Assembly: GCF_000238795.1 (NCBI RefSeq)
Contig: NZ_AFNK01000053.1
Span: 62,001 to 126,000 of the forward strand
Direction of reading: 5' to 3'
Origin: Haemophilus sputorum CCUG 13788
Lineage (GTDB): Bacteria > Pseudomonadota > Gammaproteobacteria > Enterobacterales > Pasteurellaceae
DNA: 64,000 nt
Translations under genes and position numbers: made by a program
Part shown: one piece after another, positions 12,287 through 20,705 of the stretch
Position numbering within the stretch: position 1 is the first letter of the stretch
Layout: each line of letters begins with the position of its first letter
Notes under the pieces: model-generated
Seen by the model: only the letters and a program-made list of their open reading frames with translations
What the model was told of the DNA's origin: nothing
Databases searched by the model: none

Positions 12287-12440
12287 TTTTCGTCTTTACT
12301 TAAATACTTATTTATTCACATTTTGTCGATTTTTAAGCTTGAAAACAGCGCAATAGATAAGTAGAATTAAATCAACTTACTCATCTATTAACAATAAGTA
12401 AGCAAAAACTTGTTTTTTTACTCATCATAAGGATCTGAAA

Positions 12441-13049
12441 ATGAAAAAATTACTTCTTTCTGCAATTTTAGTTGGATTTTTAACTGCTTGTAGTGGTGGT
12501 GGCGGTGGTAGTGGTAGTGGAACCGCAACGACACCTGATAATACTAAAGTGGATTTAGATAACAGTGCTAAAGGCGATATTGGTGCAAAAACCACGGACG
12601 GCGAATTATATGGTCAAAATAGTAACGATTCTTTCTACGGCATTTGGATCAACGATGCGAAGACGGTGAAAGAAGTGCGTTACCAAGGAACAGCCGCAAC
12701 TAATTTACCAAGCGGCACAGCGACTTATTTAGGTGATGCTTACTGGGTAAATGGCACAACAGGGCAGCCAAGTAAGGGCGGTAAAACCAGATTAAATGTG
12801 GATTTCGACAAAAAAACGGTAGATGGAAAAGTTGAATTTTCATTGCTTTCAGATGGTCGAGCACAAGATATTACGTTACACCAAACGCAGTTAAACGGTA
12901 CAAAATTTAGCGGTCGTGCGAGTACCTTGTTACAAGAAGGGACATATCAAGGTGGCTTATTTGGCAATGGCGCAAAAGAAGCGGCTGGTATTGCAACCTT
13001 TGAAGGCAATCACAGCTATGACACCTCATTTGGCGGTATTCGTTACTAA
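12441..13049 (+). CDS. Slam-dependent-type surface lipoprotein (TbpB-like barrel)
   Basis: A 202-residue secreted lipoprotein: signal peptide MKKLLLSAILVGFL, lipobox LTAC with the acylated cysteine at residue 17, then a flexible anchor SGGGGGSGSG. The mature part is rich in Gly/Asn/Thr and beta strands, and the C-terminal strand block GIATFEGNHSYDTSFGGIRY resembles the eight-strand barrels of TbpB-, fHbp- and hemophilin-like proteins (PF01298-type). It is directly followed by a probable Slam gene, the classical substrate-translocator arrangement. The likely role is a cell-surface or released ligand-binding protein, perhaps for haem or a host protein. The ligand cannot be deduced. Confidence 0.72.
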   Translation: MKKLLLSAILVGFLTACSGGGGGSGSGTATTPDNTKVDLDNSAKGDIGAKTTDGELYGQNSNDSFYGIWINDAKTVKEVRYQGTAATNLPSGTATYLGDAYWVNGTTGQPSKGGKTRLNVDFDKKTVDGKVEFSLLSDGRAQDITLHQTQLNGTKFSGRASTLLQEGTYQGGLFGNGAKEAAGIATFEGNHSYDTSFGGIRY

Positions 13050-13056
13050 TTTCATT

Positions 13057-13084
13057 AAGCTGCCTAAAAAGGGCAGCTTTTCTT
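13057..13084 (+). terminator. Attenuating hairpin between the lipoprotein and Slam genes
   Basis: AAGCTGCC / GGGCAGCTT forms an 8- to 9-bp stem with an A-rich loop, followed by TTTCTTTT. It lies eight bases after the lipoprotein stop and 15 bases before the Slam start. It would let only part of the transcripts continue into Slam, giving more substrate than translocator. That effect is inferred. Confidence 0.7.
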
Positions 13085-13098
13085 TTAAATTCATCTCT

Positions 13099-14406
13099 AT
13101 GCGTAAGCTTTTTTATTCTCTTTTCTTTTGTTCAACTTTTGTCTGGGCTTCATCTAATGGTTCAATTACCGCATTAGAAGAACAACTTAAACAAGCGATT
13201 TATCAAAATAATGCAGAGCAAATTCAATCCTTTCTTTCTCAATATCAACAACAAACGCAACAGGATCCCTTGCTGCTTTCTTATGCGGAAGCGAAACTAG
13301 CGAGTTTGCGCCAAGATTATGCCCTTGCAATTCGTATTTACCGAAAAATGTTGAGCGAACGTCCAGCGCTCACTTCTATCCGAATGGAACTTGCCAAAGT
13401 GTTATTTGCAGACCGTCAAGACATCGCGGCGAGATTGCAATTTGATAAGGTAAAAAGCGTTAAAAATTTGCCTGCTTCGGCTTATCAGCAGATTGATCGT
13501 TATATTGACGCACTTAATTCGTATAATACTTGGCTGATTGATGCGAGTGTTTCCTATCTTAAAACGGATAACGTGGAAAATGTCTCCTCTGCGACAAGCA
13601 TTGAAAATACAGGTTTTATTAAGGGTGAACGTATGTTGCCACAAAAGGCTCATGGTTTTTCCTACAACCTGAGTTTTAGCCGTGATTTTAATATTGTGGG
13701 TTCTCACTATGTAGGTTTTAGTAATGAAACTAACGGAAAAAGCTATTGGGACAATCATCAATTCGATGATCTTTTTAACCGTACTTCTGTGGGGTATGCC
13801 TACAAGAAAAATGAGGCAACATTCAGGCTACAGCCGTTTTATGAAAAACGTTGGTATGGCGGCGAAGCATTCCATTGGTCAAATGGGATCGAAATGAGTT
13901 ATAGCTATTGGCTTTCTAAAAATTGGCAAAATCAGACCGCACTTGAATATGAAAAACGCCGTTTTTTTATCGAGAATCCCCAAGCTGGTAATATTAAAAC
14001 CGCCTCAAATACCTTGATTTGGTATCGAAACCCTGAACAAATCTTTTATACAGGGATAGCTTTTTCTCAACAAAAACTCCTTGAGCGTCAATATAGTTCA
14101 GATATAAAAAATGTGCGGATTGGCTGGTTACAAGAATATGCTTGGGGGATTTCCACAAAACTCAATCTATCATTTACCCATCGCCAATTTAAAGATCAAG
14201 CGGTTCTCGGCGGTATTTTACCTTTGGGCAAGACGAGGAAAGATCATATTTACACCATTTTTGCACAAGTGTGGAAACGTGATTGGCATTTATGGGGCAT
14301 TACGCCTAAACTCAATTTTGAATGGCGAAAACAAAAAAGTAATTTAGATACAATGTATTCCTATAAAATGCACAACCTGACTTTGAGTTTTGAGAAAACT
14401 TTTTAA
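13099..14406 (+). CDS. Surface lipoprotein assembly modulator (Slam, DUF560 family)
   Basis: Slam proteins are outer-membrane translocators that move specific lipoproteins to the cell surface. The 435-residue product has a signal peptide (MRKLFYSLFFCSTFVWA), a periplasmic TPR-like region over roughly residues 20-150 (LLSYAEAKLASLRQDYALAI, YRKMLSERPALTSIRMELAK) and a C-terminal beta-barrel of alternating aromatic strands that ends in phenylalanine (LTLSFEKTF), typical of outer-membrane barrels. The ATG at 13099 is chosen because it begins the signal peptide; the frame is open further upstream over the preceding gene. No good ribosome site is visible. A close link to the lipoprotein upstream supports the call. 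Confidence 0.8.
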   Translation: MRKLFYSLFFCSTFVWASSNGSITALEEQLKQAIYQNNAEQIQSFLSQYQQQTQQDPLLLSYAEAKLASLRQDYALAIRIYRKMLSERPALTSIRMELAKVLFADRQDIAARLQFDKVKSVKNLPASAYQQIDRYIDALNSYNTWLIDASVSYLKTDNVENVSSATSIENTGFIKGERMLPQKAHGFSYNLSFSRDFNIVGSHYVGFSNETNGKSYWDNHQFDDLFNRTSVGYAYKKNEATFRLQPFYEKRWYGGEAFHWSNGIEMSYSYWLSKNWQNQTALEYEKRRFFIENPQAGNIKTASNTLIWYRNPEQIFYTGIAFSQQKLLERQYSSDIKNVRIGWLQEYAWGISTKLNLSFTHRQFKDQAVLGGILPLGKTRKDHIYTIFAQVWKRDWHLWGITPKLNFEWRKQKSNLDTMYSYKMHNLTLSFEKTF

Positions 14407-14480
14407 AATCCAGATTCGTGTTTGTTAGCCACATAATGAAATATGATAAAATATCGCAAAATTAAACATAAGGAGTCCCA

Positions 14481-14891
14481 ATGCTATATTCAGTCTTAAC
14501 TGATCAAATTTTATTAGGCGAAGGCTACCGCAATGGTGCGCATTCTACATTACATGAACAACTGGTCGTGATGTTTGAAGATGATGGAGAAACTGGTTAT
14601 TTTTATGCGATGGATTTAGATCAAAAAGATAACCCTATTGTAGATAGTCTTTTTGTTTATAACGTTTCTGATATTGAAGCAGAAAGTCTAAAAGAGCCAC
14701 GTCGTTTAGAAATTTGTTGGTCGGAAGATGGTTTCCAAGCTTTTTTATTGATTAATGGTTATCCGCATGCCGTGTTCGATTTCCGTCAATTTGTTGGCTA
14801 TAACCATACTAAACATCCTTATCCAGAATTAGGAAGCATGTGGGTTCGTAAAGAAACTACCCCAGAATTAGTCGAAAAATGGCTAAGATAA
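14481..14891 (+). CDS. DUF2251-type conserved hypothetical protein
   Basis: A 136-residue soluble acidic protein without signal peptide or membrane segment. I recognise it only as resembling the DUF2251 family of Pasteurellaceae and other proteobacteria, none with a known function. Notable segments are VMFEDDGETGYFYAMD and CWSEDGFQAFLLINGYPHAVFDF. A clear AAGGAG ribosome site precedes the ATG. It stands alone between the Slam gene and a small lipoprotein gene. No function can be proposed. Confidence 0.7.
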   Translation: MLYSVLTDQILLGEGYRNGAHSTLHEQLVVMFEDDGETGYFYAMDLDQKDNPIVDSLFVYNVSDIEAESLKEPRRLEICWSEDGFQAFLLINGYPHAVFDFRQFVGYNHTKHPYPELGSMWVRKETTPELVEKWLR

Positions 14892-15040
14892 TCAGTCAAT
14901 AACACTTTTAATATTATTCTTTTTTAGTTGGGTTTTCAGAAGTGCTACTTTGCAGTTTTGTTTTAATGATGTATTATCACTGCTAAGTATTGTTATATTT
15001 TTTATTTTTAGAAATAGAATTTTCTTTTAAGGAGCATTTA

Positions 15041-15316
15041 ATGAAAGCGTTAACTAAAATATTTCTTGCTGCGATGATGTTACCTTTAACGGGTTGTGGC
15101 ACCTTAATGACTTTAGATCAACCAGTGGTTTATAGTGGTGTTCAAGAAGATGTTTCTCGTCTTACCTTTTCTAAAACAGCTCCAGCAGGAGATGTTGGCG
15201 AGGCGTTTGGCACAATTCTTTTGTATCCATTTATCATTATTGACGTTCCATTAAGTTTCGTGGGTGATACCTTAATGTTACCTGTTAAAGGTATTCAAAA
15301 ATTATCACAAGATTAA
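15041..15316 (+). CDS. YceK/YidQ-family small lipoprotein
   Basis: A 91-residue lipoprotein: signal peptide MKALTKIFLAAMMLPLTGC with the acylated cysteine at residue 19, then the motif CGTLMTLDQ and a hydrophobic stretch ILLYPFIIIDVPLSFVGDTLMLP shared with YceK/YidQ proteins of unknown function. The ATG at 15041 follows AAGGAG; an upstream in-frame ATG at 14990 is rejected because it would bury the signal peptide. It is followed by an inverted USS pair that probably ends its transcript. Confidence 0.85.
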   Translation: MKALTKIFLAAMMLPLTGCGTLMTLDQPVVYSGVQEDVSRLTFSKTAPAGDVGEAFGTILLYPFIIIDVPLSFVGDTLMLPVKGIQKLSQD

Positions 15317-15323
15317 TTTCAAA

Positions 15324-15382
15324 CAAAAGCGGTTAGATTTCATGAGAATTTTGCAAAATAGACTAGAAATTTAACCGCTTGT
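15324..15382. repeat. Inverted pair of uptake signal sequences with TTTGCAAAA core
   Basis: AAAAGCGGT near 15325 faces ACCGCTTGT at 15374-15382. Between them lie TTAGATTTCATGA, ATTTTGCAAAA and GAAATTTA. The same core recurs at 18783-18839, 21981-22038 and 43295-43352, so these are related composite repeats rather than chance pairs. Confidence 0.8.
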
Positions 15383-15417
15383 AATTTACTAGCTATTTCC
15401 CGTCAACATAACCAATC

Positions 15418-16479
15418 ATGACATACCCAATCGCTACGATAATTGCTTCAATAGCATTAAATTTATCGCTAAATCTTTCTGAAAATGTGAGAGTTTATTT
15501 AACAGAGCATAATCAAACGCCTATGTTTAAAACATTATTTAATTCATTGAGTGAAAAAGTGAATAAGCCTGAAAAGCGGTTATCTTCTGTGAATCAAGAT
15601 TTCGAGCAAGGATTCGATTATCAATATGGGCTTTCAACTATCATGGATCGCCAAAAAGCGAATGCGCATTTTGAGCAAGCTGCACTTAAAGGCAATCTGG
15701 AGGCAAAATTTTTCCTTTCATTAAATTTCTTGCAACAAGGCCAGCGGGATAAAGCTCTTCAATATGCGCAAGAAGCAGTGGCTGAAGGGAGTGAAATTGC
15801 CAAATATGCTTTAGCAAATTGGTGGTTAGCTAAAAATGAGGCTAAATATCGCACGCTGAAACAAGAAGCATTAAAAGCCATGACAGAGGCACAAAATAAA
15901 GGCGATTTGCATTATGTAATATTCCTTGCCAATGAATATTATTACGGCCCAAATGGAATGCCTGTCGATTTAGATAAAGCGATTCATTACTATGAATTGG
16001 CGGCTCAGCAAGGTAATGCAGTCGCCTTAGAAGAATTAGGAAAAATTTATCTTGAAGAGTTGCATGATTTGGATAAGGCAGAAACCTATTTATTACAAGC
16101 AGCTGAGAAAAATAATGCTGAAGCACAATATTTACTAGGCGATGCCGTTTATACCGAAAAAGAAGATGAGAAAAACATACTTTATTGGGTAGAAAAGGCG
16201 GCGGAAAATCAGCATATTTCAGCCATACTTAAACTGGCAAACTATTATGTTGGAAAAAAAGAATATGACCAAGCGCTTTATTATGTGAAAAAAGGTGTTG
16301 CCTTAAATCATGAAGACGCTTTGATTGCGATGGCTGAATTCTATGAATATGGGCTCGGTATGCCACAAGATGATGAAAAAGCGTTAACTTATTATAAAAA
16401 GTCGAATGAGATTTTGAAGGACAAATGGTTGATGGATAAAATTAAAATGTTGGAAGCAAAAATCAAAGATAAAAAATAG
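15418..16479 (+). CDS. Sel1-like repeat protein
   Basis: A 353-residue protein with Sel1-type tetratricopeptide repeats across most of its length, for example ARFEQAALKGNLEAKF-like units, AIHYYELAAQQGNAVALEELG, AETYLLQAAEKNNAEAQYLLG and ALTYYKKSNEIL. The N-terminus (MTYPIATIIASIALNLSL) is hydrophobic but lacks a clear positive n-region, so export is possible but unproven. The segment FEQGFDYQYGLSTIMDRQKA is shared with the products at 20706 and 22085, which makes these three paralogues. Sel1 repeats are protein-protein interaction scaffolds; the partner is unknown. Confidence 0.82.
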   Translation: MTYPIATIIASIALNLSLNLSENVRVYLTEHNQTPMFKTLFNSLSEKVNKPEKRLSSVNQDFEQGFDYQYGLSTIMDRQKANAHFEQAALKGNLEAKFFLSLNFLQQGQRDKALQYAQEAVAEGSEIAKYALANWWLAKNEAKYRTLKQEALKAMTEAQNKGDLHYVIFLANEYYYGPNGMPVDLDKAIHYYELAAQQGNAVALEELGKIYLEELHDLDKAETYLLQAAEKNNAEAQYLLGDAVYTEKEDEKNILYWVEKAAENQHISAILKLANYYVGKKEYDQALYYVKKGVALNHEDALIAMAEFYEYGLGMPQDDEKALTYYKKSNEILKDKWLMDKIKMLEAKIKDKK

Positions 16480-16590
16480 TTTAAAACGTGGTTAAAATAT
16501 TTTGTAAAATAACTCATGAATTTAACCGCTTGTATTGTGATAAACAGAGAATGAATCTGTTTAAAAGTCTAAGAACTATAGGAGAATAAG

Positions 16591-17238
16591 ATGAAATTAT
16601 ATGTTTATGATCATTGCCCGTTTTGTGTACGAGCTCGCATGATTTTTGGTTTAAAAAATTTACCGGTAGAACTCGTAGTGCTTGATAATGACGATGAAGC
16701 AACGCCGATTGGTTTAGTGGGCAAAAAAGTAGTGCCAATTCTCGTAAAAGAAGATGGTACTGCGATGCCGGAAAGTTTAGATATCGTACATTATGTCGAT
16801 GAACATTTTGGAGAAAAAATATTATCTGAACAAATTCGTCCTGAAATTGAGGCATGGCTAAAAGACGCTGGTAGTTATTATGGACATCTTACCACTGCAC
16901 GTTTTACCAAAATGGGATTAGCGGAATTTCAAACGCAAAGTGCGATTGATTATTTTACTAAAAAGAAAACGGAATTTATTGGTGATTTTGTGGAAAATAT
17001 TGCGAATACCCAAACCTATCTTGCTCGTTTAAGAGGGGATTTAGAGAAATTAGACGCATTGATTCAATCTCAAAATGCGTTAAACGGTAAACTTTCGCTT
17101 GAAGATATTATTGTTTTCCCTGTATTACGAAACCTTACCTGTGTAAAAGGTATTGAATTCCCGCCAGCAGTTTTAGCTTATATCACGAATATGGCTAAAT
17201 TAAGTAATGTATCGTTGTATTTTGATAAAGCTATTTAA
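16591..17238 (+). CDS. grxB: Glutaredoxin 2
   Basis: GrxB is a GST-like glutaredoxin that uses glutathione to reduce disulfides and protein-glutathione adducts. The 215-residue product has the active site CPFC at residues 9-12 (YDHCPFCVRARM), the cis-proline segment KKVVPILVKEDG, the glutathione-binding AMPESLDIVHYVDEH, and the GST-type helical C-terminal domain. TAGGAG lies upstream of the ATG. It sits between a Sel1-repeat gene and the yjjP-yjjB pair with no obvious functional link to either. Confidence 0.95.
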   Translation: MKLYVYDHCPFCVRARMIFGLKNLPVELVVLDNDDEATPIGLVGKKVVPILVKEDGTAMPESLDIVHYVDEHFGEKILSEQIRPEIEAWLKDAGSYYGHLTTARFTKMGLAEFQTQSAIDYFTKKKTEFIGDFVENIANTQTYLARLRGDLEKLDALIQSQNALNGKLSLEDIIVFPVLRNLTCVKGIEFPPAVLAYITNMAKLSNVSLYFDKAI

Positions 17239-17367
17239 CCTCAATTGATTCATAGATGTGGGAAATACTGAACTTTTGACTTGGATCATCGGTGCAGTCA
17301 TTTTATTAGTATTTTTTATCCATCGATCTATAATCGTTCGTGTGTACGTTACCAAGAGCGTAGAGAT

Positions 17368-18138
17368 ATGGATCAACAATATCAACGTGCAGTCACTAGA
17401 ATTTGTGTGCAAACTGCCTTGCTATTATTACAGCATGGCGCGGAAAGCGCTGTTGTAGTGCAAATGGTGCAGCGATTAGGCGTTGCGTTAGGGGTTGAAA
17501 GTGTGGAATGTGCTTTAACGGCAAATGCCGTATTACTGACAACGCTTTCTAAACAGCATTGTATTACCACGGTGCGTCAGAATGCTGATAAAGGCATCAA
17601 TATGCAAATGGTTACCGATGTTCAGCGTATTGTCATTGCAGTAGAACATCATGTGTATGATTTATCAATGGCACAGAAGAAATTGGATAATTTAAAACCA
17701 CTAAAATATAACCGCTATTTGGTGGTGTTTATGATTGGTTTATCTTGTGCCTCTTTCGCCCATCTTTCTGGCGGCGACATGGTAATTTGTGCAATCACTT
17801 TTATTGCTTCCGCCGTTGCCATGTTTGTTCGACAAGAAATTTCTAAACGTCATTATAATCCCTTCATTGTTTTTGCCATTACCGCTTTTGTTGCCTCACT
17901 TATTTCCGGTATGAGTTTGAAATATAGTTTAGGCAACGATCCGCATATTGCATTAGCTTCTAGTGTTTTATTACTTGTTCCGGGATTTCCGTTAATTAAT
18001 TCACTTGCAGATATTTTAAAAGGCTATGTCAACATGGGAATAGGGCGGTGGACTATCGCCACAGTTCTCACCTTTGGTGCCTGTTTGGGGATTGTCTTTG
18101 CATTAAATCTTTTAAATATTGTTTCTTGGGTGGGGTAA
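17368..18138 (+). CDS. yjjP: Inner-membrane exporter subunit YjjP (ThrE N-terminal family)
   Basis: YjjP is one half of the two-subunit YjjPB transporter of the ThrE superfamily, reported to export succinate in E. coli. The 256-residue product begins MDQQYQRAVTRICVQTALLLLQHGAESAVV, closely matching E. coli YjjP, followed by the conserved soluble domain (VLLTTLSKQHCITTVRQN) and about five membrane helices including PGFPLINSLADILKGY. The start at 17368 gives the exact family length; an upstream in-frame start at 17281 adds an unrelated tail. yjjB follows after four bases. Confidence 0.9.
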   Translation: MDQQYQRAVTRICVQTALLLLQHGAESAVVVQMVQRLGVALGVESVECALTANAVLLTTLSKQHCITTVRQNADKGINMQMVTDVQRIVIAVEHHVYDLSMAQKKLDNLKPLKYNRYLVVFMIGLSCASFAHLSGGDMVICAITFIASAVAMFVRQEISKRHYNPFIVFAITAFVASLISGMSLKYSLGNDPHIALASSVLLLVPGFPLINSLADILKGYVNMGIGRWTIATVLTFGACLGIVFALNLLNIVSWVG

Positions 18139-18142
18139 TAGG

Positions 18143-18604
18143 ATGTTTTTGCTGAATTTACTCGATGATATGCTTTTTGCAGCCATTCCCGCAGTCGGAT
18201 TTGCTTTAGTATTTAACGTTGGTCCTAAAGCCTTAAAGTATTGCGCTATTTTAGCGGCAATTGGCCATGCTACCCGAACATTATTGCTACACTTTGGTAT
18301 TCCTATTGTTTTTGCTACCTTTTTGGCAACCTGTGTAATTGGCTTTATTGGTGTGCATTTGTCTCATCGTTATTTAGCCCATCCAAAAGTTTTTACGGTG
18401 GCGGCGATTATTCCAATGATTCCCGGTGTTCATGCTTATAAAGCCATGATTGCGATTGTAGAAATTCATCATCATGGTTTTTCCGATAAATTATTTGAAC
18501 AAATGATTAGCTCTTTTATCAATACCAGTTTTATTTTAGGTGCACTTGTGTTTGGTTTAGCCTTACCAGGATTACTGTTCTATCGACAAAAACCAGTTGT
18601 ATAA
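18143..18604 (+). CDS. yjjB: Inner-membrane exporter subunit YjjB (ThrE C-terminal family)
   Basis: YjjB is the membrane partner of YjjP in the ThrE-type exporter. The 153-residue product has four hydrophobic segments and the family motifs MLFAAIPAVGFALVFNV, HLSHRYLAHPKVFTVAAIIPMIPG and ALVFGLALPGLLFYR. The start at 18143 follows the yjjP stop by four bases, which suggests translational coupling. A perfect terminator hairpin follows. Its transport substrate in this organism is inferred from E. coli. Confidence 0.9.
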   Translation: MFLLNLLDDMLFAAIPAVGFALVFNVGPKALKYCAILAAIGHATRTLLLHFGIPIVFATFLATCVIGFIGVHLSHRYLAHPKVFTVAAIIPMIPGVHAYKAMIAIVEIHHHGFSDKLFEQMISSFINTSFILGALVFGLALPGLLFYRQKPVV

Positions 18605-18914
18605 ATGTGAACAGTTTTGATAAATGATTGAATAATTTTAGTATAAGGGCATGTTTAACATGCCCTTATCTTTTTATTTGATGTTGAAATTGGCTGCTTT
18701 TTCTATTGAGTAGTTGATTAAATAACTATATTATTCAAAGATTATGATATTTAACAAAATTGTCACAAGATTAATATCAAACACAAGCGTTAGATTTCAT
18801 GATATTTTTGCAAAAGAGAATAGAAATTTAACCGCTTGTATTATCTGAAAAAACAGTCATTTTTTCTGCTAAGAAAAAGGTGGATATGGCTTAAATAAAT
18901 ATAAAGAGAACCTT
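18605..18914. other. Intergenic stretch with terminator, USS pair and promoter region
   Basis: About 310 bases without a gene. It holds the yjjB terminator (18643-18675), an inverted USS pair (18783-18839) whose left copy is damaged (ACAAGCG-T, one G missing) with the same TTTCATGATATTTTTGCAAAA core seen elsewhere, and an AT-rich tail that should carry the promoter of the following Sel1 gene. I see no RNA gene in it. Confidence 0.7.
18643..18675 (+). terminator. Rho-independent terminator after yjjB
   Basis: ATAAGGGCATG / CATGCCCTTAT forms an 11-bp perfect stem with a five-base loop, followed by CTTTTT. It lies 38 bases after the yjjB stop. Confidence 0.88.
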
Positions 18915-20633
18915 ATGTTTAAAAAATTATTAAGTTTATTTCGTTCTGATGATCGTAATAGTGTTGCTGCATTGCAGAAAAAAGTTGAGCAAGGTGATGC
19001 AGAAGCTATGTATTTACTAGGAAGAATTTATCATCAGGGTAAGAGAGTAGAAGCGGATTACGATAAGGCAATGACGTTATATCATCGTGCTAATGCGTTA
19101 GGTTATCCGTTGGCCGCAAATAATATTGGTGCACTTTACGATGATTTAGGCGAACCTGAAAAATCAGTGGAATGGTTTGAGCAAGGTATACGTCAAGGAG
19201 ATAAACGCGCTCAGTTTAGCTTAGGCAGATTTTATCTTTTAGGCATTGCGGTTGAACAAGACACTGCTAAAGCCTTGGAAATGCTAGAACCTATTGCGGA
19301 AACATATGGGAATGCAGCCATTTTTTTAGGTCAGTTGTATGACGGTGTCTTTGATATTCTTATTCAACCTGATTATCCAAAAGCCTTAGCGTATTATTTG
19401 CTTGCACAGAAGAATGCTAAAGATATTAGTGAGGAATTGTTAGCAACACTTTATAACAATCTAGGCACACTTTATAACGCGCATGAAGATATTCCGACTG
19501 ATTACCAGAAAGCGGAAAAATACCTGCTCAAAGCTGCAGAAATGGGTTTAGCTCACGCTATGCTGAATTTAGGGAATTTATACGGTTTCAATAATGAACC
19601 TAAGAAAGCCTTTAAATGGTATTTAAAAGCGGCGGAAAATGACTTAAGTGATGCCTATTATTACGTAGGAATAGCCTATAAAGATGGGAATGGTGTTGAA
19701 CAAAACAGTCAAAAAGCTGTGGAATGGCTAGCAGAAGCGGTGAAATATGGTTTTGAAGATGCGCAATGGGCTTTGGTTAATATCTATCGTGATGGTTTAG
19801 GAAATGTGCCTAAGGACTTAGCCAAAGCGGAAGCTTTATTGGAAAGCTTGGTAAAAAATCAGCCTCAATTTAGTCGAACGTTAGCTCAAATTCGTAGCCA
19901 AATTGCGGTATTAAATGATTTTAATGCCTTATTAGAAAAGGCAAAAAGTGGTGATCTGGCAGCACAAAAAGATTTAGCAATGGCTTATCTCAGGGGAGAG
20001 GCTATTGAGAAAGATGCGGCTGAAGCAGTGAAATGGTTCAGAGCAGCGGCGGAACAAGGAGATGCTGATGCACAAAATAGCCTTTATGTGCGTTATTACG
20101 ATGGTGATGGCGTAGAAAAAAATAGTGAAGAGGCTTTCAAATGGTTGAAACTTTCTGCCGCACAAGGGCATGGTCTGGCTTGTTATAATTTGGGGCTAGA
20201 ATATGTAAGTGGTGAATTGGTTGAGAAAAATGAACAGAAAGCGATTGAGTTTTTCGCAAAAGCTGCCAAAAAAGACATTATTGAGGCTTATTACCAATTA
20301 GGGCTTCTCTATACGCAAGGGGAGACCATTAAACCTAATTATGAACTTGCTAGAGATTATTATGAACTAGCAGGTTCGGAACTAAATGGTGCGGCACAAA
20401 ATGAATTAGGCCGTTTATATTTCAATGGGTTAGGTGTGACAAAAGATGATGCTCATGCCGTTGTCTATTTCCAACTTGCCGCAGAAAATGGTTATCCGGA
20501 AGGGATGTATAATCTAGCGACCATGTACGATAATGGTTTTGGCATTAAACCTAATCGTAAACTTGCCAAACAGTGGTTTGAAAAAGCCTGTGAAGCAGGA
20601 TTTGAAGAGGCCTGCAAAATACTGGAAAGATAG
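18915..20633 (+). CDS. Large cytoplasmic Sel1-like repeat protein
   Basis: A 572-residue protein made almost entirely of Sel1-like repeats, about twelve by eye, such as DAEAMYLLGRIYHQGKRVEA, DAYYYVGIAYKDGNGVEQN, DAQNSLYVRYYDGDGVEKN and AQNELGRLYFNGLGVTKD. There is no signal peptide or membrane segment, unlike the neighbouring smaller Sel1 paralogues with hydrophobic N-termini, so it is probably cytoplasmic. GAGAACC precedes the ATG. Sel1 proteins are adaptor scaffolds; nothing in the sequence names the partner. It is the largest member of the local Sel1 cluster. Confidence 0.85.
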   Translation: MFKKLLSLFRSDDRNSVAALQKKVEQGDAEAMYLLGRIYHQGKRVEADYDKAMTLYHRANALGYPLAANNIGALYDDLGEPEKSVEWFEQGIRQGDKRAQFSLGRFYLLGIAVEQDTAKALEMLEPIAETYGNAAIFLGQLYDGVFDILIQPDYPKALAYYLLAQKNAKDISEELLATLYNNLGTLYNAHEDIPTDYQKAEKYLLKAAEMGLAHAMLNLGNLYGFNNEPKKAFKWYLKAAENDLSDAYYYVGIAYKDGNGVEQNSQKAVEWLAEAVKYGFEDAQWALVNIYRDGLGNVPKDLAKAEALLESLVKNQPQFSRTLAQIRSQIAVLNDFNALLEKAKSGDLAAQKDLAMAYLRGEAIEKDAAEAVKWFRAAAEQGDADAQNSLYVRYYDGDGVEKNSEEAFKWLKLSAAQGHGLACYNLGLEYVSGELVEKNEQKAIEFFAKAAKKDIIEAYYQLGLLYTQGETIKPNYELARDYYELAGSELNGAAQNELGRLYFNGLGVTKDDAHAVVYFQLAAENGYPEGMYNLATMYDNGFGIKPNRKLAKQWFEKACEAGFEEACKILER

Positions 20634-20705
20634 CGATGCATTATGACGCTATATCAAAAATATCACTACAATTAAAACAAATATTGAAAAATAGAAAGGA
20701 ATAAC

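Noticed and set aside
17258-17458. Open frame upstream of yjjP with a hydrophobic N-terminus (ELLTWIIGAVILLVFF)
   Set aside because: It overlaps the yjjP start in another frame, has no ribosome site and no family resemblance.
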